Origin: Vandiemenella viatica
Lineage: Eukaryota; Arthropoda; Insecta; Orthoptera; Morabidae
Reading direction: 5' to 3'
Assembly: GCA_031002005.1 (NCBI GenBank)
Contig: JARYHS010013630.1
Coordinates: forward strand, 235,297,539 to 235,361,538
DNA length: 64,000 bases
Positions 57,755 through 64,000 of this stretch are shown piece by piece. Below the pieces are notes generated by a model. It was not told where the DNA came from. It was given only the letters and a program-made list of their open reading frames with translations, and made no database searches. Within the stretch, counting starts at the first letter, position 1. Every line of letters starts with the position of its first letter. The translations under genes and the position numbers were made by a program.

Positions 57755-59450
57755 AAAGGCAGAGATATTAAGTAACTGGTTCAGTGAAAGCATTAGGGAC
57801 AATGAATCAGAAACAGGAGGGTCTAATTAGGAGAACGAGCTTAACAACACAATTAGAAATGACGATAGTAAAAAATTTGGTATTCATCCTGAGTAAATCA
57901 TGAAGGAAATAAGAAAGCTGAAAAAACGTAAAGGGGCTTGTGAAGATAATATTACTACAGATATCTTAAAGATAGCCGGATGTGACATTGTACCTTATCT
58001 TGAAATATTATTTAAATTGAGTCTGGCTACTTGCTGCTTACCACAGGACTGGAAAATTATAATAGTAGTACCGGTACAAAAAGGAGGGGTGAGAAATAGA
58101 GTTGAGAATTACAGGCCAATCAGTTTGACATCAGTGGTAGGTAAATTAATGGAAAGATTGATATGCAACCACATCAGAAATATATGTGAGAAACGTAAGT
58201 GGTTTTCAAGCAGGCAACATGGGTTCAGGCAAGGATATTCATGCGAATCTCAGTTGGTGAGATATATGCTAGATATTTGAGATGAAATGGACAAGGGAGG
58301 CCAAATTGATAGTGTAGAACTAGATCTGTCAAAGGCGTTTGACAGATTAAGCCACAAAATGGTAGTAAATAAGGTAAAAACCATTGGAGTGGATGAGAAA
58401 GTGATTTGCTGGGTAGAAGAATTTTTAAAAGGTAGAAAACAGAAAGTTAGGGTAGGATATGTAGTATCGAAAGAAGTGGAAGTAAAAATGGGTGTGCCAC
58501 AGGGTAGCGTATTGGGACCATTGCTATTCATTATTCTAATGAATAATTGTGTTGATTGTTTACTATCTGAAATTAGATTGTTTGCAGATGACATAATGCT
58601 GTATAAAAAAATCAAAACGATAGAGGATTGTAAACAGTTTCAGGGTGATCTGGACAGAATATCTAGTTGGGTTGGTAAACATGGAATGAAGATAAATGCA
58701 AAGAAGAGTCAGCTTATTAGATACACAAATAAAAAACAAAAGGTTAATTATGAATATAAGGTGGGGAAAGAATTGAAATATAAATATCTTGGCATTACTT
58801 TTGATAACAAGCTTAACTGGGCTGGACACATTGGACAGGTGGTAGGAAAAGGTTTCAAAGTTCTGCACTTGTTGGAGAGAGTGATGAGGGGATGTACGAG
58901 AGAAGTAAAAGAATTGGGTTACAAATCGTTGGTCACCCCATTGCTCGAATATGGTAGTGTAGTATGGGACACTCATTTTACGTATCAAATACAGGAGTTG
59001 GAGAGGGTGCTAAAAAGGCTGCTAGATTTGTTTCTGGAAATTATCGCAGAATGCAATCAGTGACGGATATGATAAAGGAGCTGGAATGGGATTCATTGCA
59101 AGACAGGAGGATGAGGAGGGTCATGGGAGTGTACAGGGCATATACTGGCGATGAGGCATGGAAAGATATTGGGGTAGGTATACAAAGTAGTGCATGGAAG
59201 GGAAAAGATGACCATGACCACAAACTGGCACTCGATTTCAGGGTGTGGGAAGATTCTCTTTTTTAGGTAAGGGTGTCAGGGATTGGAATGAGTTACCAAG
59301 AGAAATGATGAATAATTTACCGAAAATGTTGAAAGAATTTAAAGATAAAATTTGTATAGGGCAAATGTTGGTGGGTGCAGGATAGGGGGAAGATGGGTGT
59401 GTCGGGAAATTGCCACCGGAGCCTGTGCTCCATTGCAATTAAATTAAATT
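57755..59450 (+). pseudogene. CR1-like LINE ORF2, reverse transcriptase, best copy
   Basis: The frame from 57900 reads through ENYRPISLTSVVGKLMER, HGFRQGYSCESQLV, LDLSKAFDRLSH, KMGVPQGSVLGPLLF and the intact catalytic box RLFADDIMLY (near 58575). It goes on to KYLGITFDNKLNWAGHI and the C-terminal region. Only three lesions were found: an in-frame stop at 58278-58280, a frameshift near 59010 (before AARFVSGNYRRMQSV) and another near 59262. The endonuclease and ORF1 are missing, so the copy is 5' truncated. The 3' end has AAATTGCCACCGGAGCC and an (ATTAA)n tail, and it sits inside the Jockey-like element. Confidence 0.9.
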
Positions 59451-59462
59451 AAATTAAAAAAA

Positions 59463-59575
59463 AGTGTCCTGTTCCCAATTGTCAGAGTTGAAGAATACAC
59501 TCTCTGCGTAATTGTTGTTTCTAAACCATCTGTATACATGCACCTAGTCGGAAACGATTTATTCATCTTTTCATT
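59463..59575 (-). pseudogene. Jockey-like LINE ORF2, RNase H first part
   Basis: The minus strand reads MYTDGLETTITQRVYSS and TIGNRTLF, matching the start of RNase H (xTDGSKxxxxxGxA), including the first catalytic Asp. It ends abruptly at the insertion and resumes at 57362 with KLPREV. Confidence 0.7.
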
Positions 59576-59639
59576 GGGATTTATTGAGTTATTTGACTAA
59601 TATCTGTTATCTCTATGCCATAATGGTGTTTCGTAACAG

Positions 59640-60600
59640 TACAATTTAAAAAAAAAATTGCAAGCATTAACGCTTAGTGTTTTCGTTTTGAGATATGCTC
59701 AAGCTAAAAATGACAGAATTAACTAGTTTGTTATTCGACAATTGTCCTTGTTTCAATAAGAATGTTGAGTATAAAGAAAACCTGCGTAGGTATAGTGGAG
59801 GTTACCTGATTTAGCGCATAACGCGATTCGTGGATATTGATTCCATTGCCCCCAAGCAGTACTCTATACTTCTGAAGATTTATCCTTGCTAATTCACGTT
59901 CTAGAGCACGATCCGTAACAGATGGGCCAATAATCAAAATGTGGCCTGACTAAGAATCAGTGTAGTATCAGTGCTATTGGTGGATTCGCACCCCACTTTA
60001 ATCCTTTTGGCCGCTTGTGTCAGTCATTTGCAGAACAGACTTTTTTCTATCTGTGTGATATGTTCACCCCATTTGAGTTTGTTACTATCATAAAGTATCT
60101 ATTATTAGTCCTAGATATTTGACGCTTTTCTTAATTAGAAAGTAGTAAGTTCCAAGGCTCAAACTGGTCATTGGGGGTATCTATGGCGAGCAAATATACA
60201 GACTGAGCTTTTATTGATTGGCATTTCTTGTTCATTGACCAACAGCCATTGTATGAATTTTAACACCGCTTTATGTTATATGGTCTGTCATCTTCTAATG
60301 CTTGTGGCTACTGTATAAAGGCAGATGTCGTTGGTGTATTGAAGGACTGTGACCGACTACGGGATTATCTTGTGTATAGGTATTTAAAGATAGTGGAGAC
60401 AAGACTGATCCCTGTGGTAACCCCTTGGCTAAATTTTCTTCGCCCTAAGGTAATATTTTCCAACTGGAATACCGTCCACCTATTGGTAACTACAGACAGC
60501 AGCCTCGCTGTGAAGGGGCCAGGCACACCATTCTCAATTAATTTCTTGGCTAGGATCGGCGGCATTCAATATAGTTCGTCATTGTAAGGTATTTGCTATA
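59640..60600 (-). pseudogene. Jockey-like LINE ORF2, reverse transcriptase
   Basis: GLPQGSVLSPLSLNTYT near 60425-60375 matches GLPQGSPLSPLLFNIYT, and a shifted frame near 60345-60320 gives QYTNDICLYT in place of YADDICLYT, so the first catalytic Asp is lost. Then VKYLGLIID near 60115 matches the following conserved segment. KLKWGEHI and RSIEYCLGAMESI (near 60075 and 59865) match the thumb and the KxxRYCLGAMKSxP segment of Jockey-group elements. Frames shift several times, so the enzyme is inactive. Confidence 0.75.
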
Positions 60601-60959
60601 GGCTCTGATAGCTTCCTTTCTTCTTTTACTGCTTCTTCGCATTTCTGGCTCCGCCACTCCGTTGGGGTTTGAATCAGATGACTTTGTTTTTGTTTAGGGA
60701 TACTGGAAACTGCAGCTTACTCAATGCAATTTATGAAGGCTTTATAATCATTTCTTATGTCATCTGTGACTTTTTAATATGTAAAGACAATAGCTTCATG
60801 TTGATATTTATTTGAGTTGGCACGTTTAATATTCCATTTAAAGTACGAAAAAAATGTTTTGTCCTCTCAGTTAATTGTTGAAAATCTTGATCAAGATCAG
60901 GAAATAATGCGAGTTTATTGTGTTTTCAGTGGTTTCCCATGTTATATGTGGAGCAATAG

Positions 60960-61520
60960 ATGCCGATGAAAATGACACATCAACTGATGATTGCTGCTAT
61001 GTAGGTCCGTTAATTAGGTTTGCGTAGCTGTCATTTGGTACTACTAGTGCCTCCATAGCTTCCTTGATGCGATGACTGTTACGCTCGTCAAACGCACTTC
61101 CCTATAGGGAGTGGTGAGCATTAAGTTCGCCAAGAACTAATATATCTGACGCATTAGTAATTGCAGCTCAGCTTTTTTTAGTGGTGGTTGGTTTGGTGAC
61201 CTACAAACAGATACGACCATTATGTGTTTGGTTTTAAACAAAAGACATGCAGCAAAAACCTCGAAAGAGAAGTTAGTCGATATAATGTCCACTAACTGGA
61301 ATGGTATCGACTTCCGCATTAATATTGATGTACCACCGTAACCGTCAGACCTATCTGCCCGCACATCGTTATAATTTTTAATTACGAATGTCTCTCCCGG
61401 GCTTAACGATGTTTTTGAGATAGCGCTCATTGAGATTTTATGGGCCATCATGTACTGCATGAGATTTAGTTTATTTGCCTTGATAGATCAAGCTTTCCAC
61501 TGTTTCTCGTTAGCCAGTTT
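60960..61520 (-). pseudogene. Jockey-like LINE ORF2, APE endonuclease
   Basis: The open part (about 61460-61137) reads SIKANKLNLMQYMMAHK upstream, then KTSLSPGETFVIKNY, DRSDGYGGTSILMRK and SVCRSPNQ, the standard order of the endonuclease in Jockey/I-group LINEs (WNARSIxxNK, SETWL, DRxDGYGGVAIL, VYRPPNQ). Downstream ILVLGELNAHHSL followed by a stop matches VLGDFNAHHxLWGS, with the metal-binding Asp changed to Glu and the Trp codon a stop. It would nick the target site. It is inactive. Confidence 0.8.
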
Positions 61521-61699
61521 GTCGCTTGGTTGAGAGCTCCTGCATGGTATGTTGTTCCAGTATGTGGTATCGAAACATGAGGTATCGAACAGCGAGTGGA
61601 GCCTTGTGTTCTCAGTTGAGCCCATTGGCACGCGTTTGTTGTAACAGCTGTTTAATGCTTGGAGCATATTGTATGGGTCAATCAGTTGCATTCGCACGA

Positions 61700-63105
61700 A
61701 CTGGCTTCAGATACCAATTATGATTTCGAGCACTTTGTGAGGATGTCAGCTGTGGGTGTGCTTGGTAAGACATTGTAGAGATGACGTAAGTATTGAGTGC
61801 AATCATTTTGTTGCATGTTACTGTTGAAAAGGATTCAATAATTTTTCTAAGATGAATCTGTTTTCTGTTCTATCATTTCCTTTTTGCCTTTCAATATTGG
61901 GGATGTAGTTTGACCCGAGGGAGCTGGGTTGATTTGAATGCTTGCTATCTCGCCTTGTGGGTTCATGGCCACCTGGGTAATCTAGGGATATAGTTTTTGG
62001 TAAGGAGGTTGTTGTGGTTGCAATAAGGGAGCATCCACCCTGTTTGAGTGATGTGGTATGGAGATTCTGTAATAATATCTTGCTGAATTTGCGCTCGTGT
62101 TTTGGACGGCTTTGGCGGAGCTAGCTACAACTCCAGCACACGTGATGGAACCGATTTTTCTTAAAGCTTGTTTATAGTCTAGGTTATCGTGTGCCATTAA
62201 TTGTTTGATTTTATTCTGTTTAACGTATTCAGCAAATCTACCATTAGATGCGTGACTTTATCGCAGTGGATACAAGTGGGTTTGTTTCGGTCGCAACACT
62301 CTTCGCCATCATGTGGGTCTGCGCAGAATACACGTTGTTTTTTACTTCTGCATTATTTTCAACTATGTACGTAAGTAAGGCAGTTGAATCGTTGCATAAC
62401 AATGTCTACATAAGTTCTGAGAAAATATCGGACGCCGCGTGTAGACATGATTTGGCCGTCTTCGCATTTTGAATGTAATCAAGAAAACCGGGAGTGAAAT
62501 TTAAATTGGAAGTCCGTTTTCCTGACAAATCTTTTACGATTAACACCCTGTATTCACATTTCGCTACAGGCTTGATTTGATATTCTGATTGTTTTATCAT
62601 TACATTTCTAATAATATCTTACTGTGTGATATTAGAATATTAGGTATAAGCTTGTAAACCGTTCTTTTGTAAGACTGGGCTTTGGATCATGGCGATAGCG
62701 ACTACTACAGCTTTCACTTCAATTTTCATAAAGTTGCAACCTGCTACTGTTATCTGTAAAATGTGATTGCATATTTCATGATAAAGGGAATTTATGAAAT
62801 GTCCAATGCCTATCGGGTGCAGCCTATTGATGTTCCTGTCAATACTTTCTACAAATACATAATATGGATTCGGTCATTAGAAAGGTGGTGTGTTTTTTAC
62901 GTGTTGTTCTTAGCTCTCCGCCGTTCTGGTGATCTGGTTTCGCTGTATGTTGTCGGGAGATGACGTCTCCATGCTGTTATCCTCTGAAGGTTTAGGCTGC
63001 CGTGTTTTCCTGGTTACTTCGTGACTGCCACTGCTCGTTATCTCTTCAGTTGTTGGTGTATGGGGATGTTTCTGTGCCGCGGTTGCTGTCGTATAATCCA
63101 ATTTT
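61700..63105 (-). pseudogene. Jockey-like LINE ORF1 (gag-like) with zinc knuckle
   Basis: Reading on the minus strand in several frames: a Thr/Pro/Ser-rich N terminus (63101-62910), then ESIDRNINRLHPIGIGHF and QKNGLQAY near 62850-62660, which match the conserved gag core of this group. CEYRVLIVKDLSGKR follows near 62560-62500. A cysteine cluster near 62310 reads CVFCADPHDGEEC, a CCHC-like knuckle with one residue missing, and then CIHC. The stretch YVKQNKIKQLMAHDNLDY near 62225-62175 matches the CPxYxKQxxIKxIMAxxNISY segment that follows the knuckles. The product would package the LINE RNA. Stops and frame changes make it non-functional. Confidence 0.75.
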
Positions 63106-63470
63106 GTAGCCCGCCGTTCCTGTTGCCCTGCTGAAGTGTTAATGACGTTAGCTGAAAAAGGTGGTATATTGACGGTCTAGTAAGCTAAAGTGATGATGTT
63201 CCTGGTTTCGCTTGTATCTTCTCTTGTACTGTATTATTAAGATTACATCTGATTAGCTAAGTTGTTATCTTTTGGCGCTTTAATGATGTTATCTCCATTA
63301 TTATAGAATTGACTGTGCAACGCCGACTGCAACTGTATGCAACCGCCTTCCCCATACTGGCCGCAGTAAATGGCGTTCTAAGACACTCATCACTTGTCTA
63401 TTAAGTGTTTCTTAAGCCACTATTTCCGTTTGGTTAATCACAACACATAGTTGAAGTCTATTCGTGGCCG

Positions 63471-63715
63471 GCCTCGGTAGCGTAGGGGCTAATACTGGCC
63501 CCGCGTGCTGAAGGTCGCCGGTTTGAGTCCGGCCGAGAGCGTGGGTATTTAAGTGTTGTGTATCTGCGTGAATGTCCTGTCCGTCCTGTGGTGTCCATAC
63601 TTAGAAGCTAAAAATATATGCTGGATGACTGAATCACTGGAAGCTACGATAATCACATTGAGCTGGCTGTATGGCCTCCATTGCCAAATGCCATTAAAAA
63701 AAAAAAAAAAAAAAA
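63471..63715 (+). mobile_element. tRNA-derived SINE, family 3, with poly-A tail
   Basis: Head GGCCTCGGTAGCGTAGGGGC (A-box-like) and CGCCGGTTTGAGTCCGGCC (good B box with pairing arms) are followed by about 150 bases of body and end in 20 A (63696-63715). The crisp head and full A tail suggest a relatively young copy. It inserted just upstream of the 5' end of the Jockey-like LINE. Confidence 0.8.
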
Positions 63716-64000
63716 GTTTATTTGTGTTGTCGTAACTTTCCGTTTAGGCAAACCACTACAGTACACACTGCTTCTTCTAAGGAAGGACAAGTCTCCTGTA
63801 TGAAGGTTAGCTCAAGAGTAAAGTATTAATTAATCCATAACCCCCATATTTAGTCCCTAGCTCCGAGGAAACAATAAGAGTGACAAACGTAGTGTTCTAA
63901 ATACTATGGTCACATTTGGCAGCAATATTATTGCACATTTTATGAAATGCATCTATTTTTCCTTTCTGATAAACGAAAGGTGTATCTCAGTTAAACACCT

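Larger units (their letters stand above)
57362..59462 (+). mobile_element. Insertion inside the Jockey-like RNase H, carrying a CR1-like LINE
   Basis: The bounds are set by where the host element's reading breaks off and resumes: TTGGCAGTTT on the left and GTGTCCTGTTCC on the right. The right-hand 1.7 kb (57755-59450) is a CR1-like LINE with its 3' AATTAAATTAAATT tail abutting the break, as expected for target-primed insertion. The left-hand 390 bases are not part of the CR1 consensus shared with the copy at 2090-5560 and remain unexplained. No target duplication was seen, as is common for CR1. Confidence 0.75.
56110..63400 (-). mobile_element. Jockey/I-like non-LTR retrotransposon, near full length, interrupted
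   Basis: On the minus strand all parts of a two-ORF LINE follow one another: 5' region (about 63400-63110), ORF1 (63105-61700), endonuclease (61520-60960), reverse transcriptase (about 60600-59640), RNase H (split, 59575-59463 and 57362-57060), a terminal CCHC-like segment (56910-56830) and a 3' region with a 245-base tandem repeat. Stops and frameshifts are present in every part. A foreign segment of about 2.1 kb (57362-59462) sits inside the RNase H domain. The outer boundaries are approximate. Confidence 0.85.

Noticed and set aside
58250..58988. Minus-strand frames of 121 and 141 codons
   Set aside because: Antisense shadows of the well-preserved CR1-like reverse transcriptase on the + strand.
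1..64000. CRISPR arrays, bacterial operons, tRNA and rRNA genes
   Set aside because: No regularly spaced short repeats, no Shine-Dalgarno-led gene strings; tRNA-like pieces are SINE heads with degraded folds.

Overview
The window is repeat-dense, AT-rich eukaryotic DNA with no recognisable host gene, no rRNA or tRNA gene and nothing bacterial. Every protein-like stretch I can assign belongs to a transposable element, and almost all are broken by stops or frameshifts. The mix of families (CR1-like, Jockey/I-like and RTE-like LINEs, tRNA-derived SINEs, Tc1, hAT and PIF-Harbinger DNA transposons, terminal-inverted-repeat MITEs, a solo LTR) is typical of a large insect genome. The commonest SINE and the RTE 3' fragments remind me of orthopteran or other polyneopteran insects, but that placement is from memory and is tentative.

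Layout. 1-6.7 kb: an RTE tail fragment, a nearly full-length but decayed CR1-like LINE (about 2.09-5.56 kb, + strand) with a PHD-like ORF1, endonuclease and reverse transcriptase, then a possible Helitron end and the first exon and terminus of a hAT element (- strand). 7-19 kb: diverged satellite-like trimers (7.5-8.4 and 9.77-10.29 kb), a SINE, a MITE, a clean 436-bp solo LTR with a 5-bp target duplication (15.88-16.32 kb), and a small fold-back with hammerhead-like cores (17.1-17.4 kb). 19-31.9 kb: a decayed Tc1 transposase, a CR1 tail, a 2.3-kb palindromic element flanked by TA (26.49-28.79 kb), and three RTE fragments in convergent orientation. 34-47 kb: a PIF-Harbinger palindrome with transposase remnant (37.5-39.3 kb), a second MITE of the same family as the one at 12.4 kb, SINEs, and an ORF1-only LINE remnant with a duplicated 3' region (44.8-46.4 kb). 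49-64 kb: SINEs, a MITE, and a Jockey/I-like LINE on the - strand (about 56.1-63.4 kb) whose RNase H domain is split by a later insertion carrying a CR1-like LINE.

How the parts relate. The elements do not form a pathway; they record successive insertions. The clearest chronology is at 56-63 kb, where the Jockey-like element is older than the CR1 inside it. The most unusual structures are the TA-flanked palindrome containing SINEs, the interleaved Harbinger inverted repeats, the fold-back with hammerhead-like cores, and the ORF2-less LINE. I see no convincing undescribed multi-gene system. All family assignments come from reading motifs by eye; no search was run.
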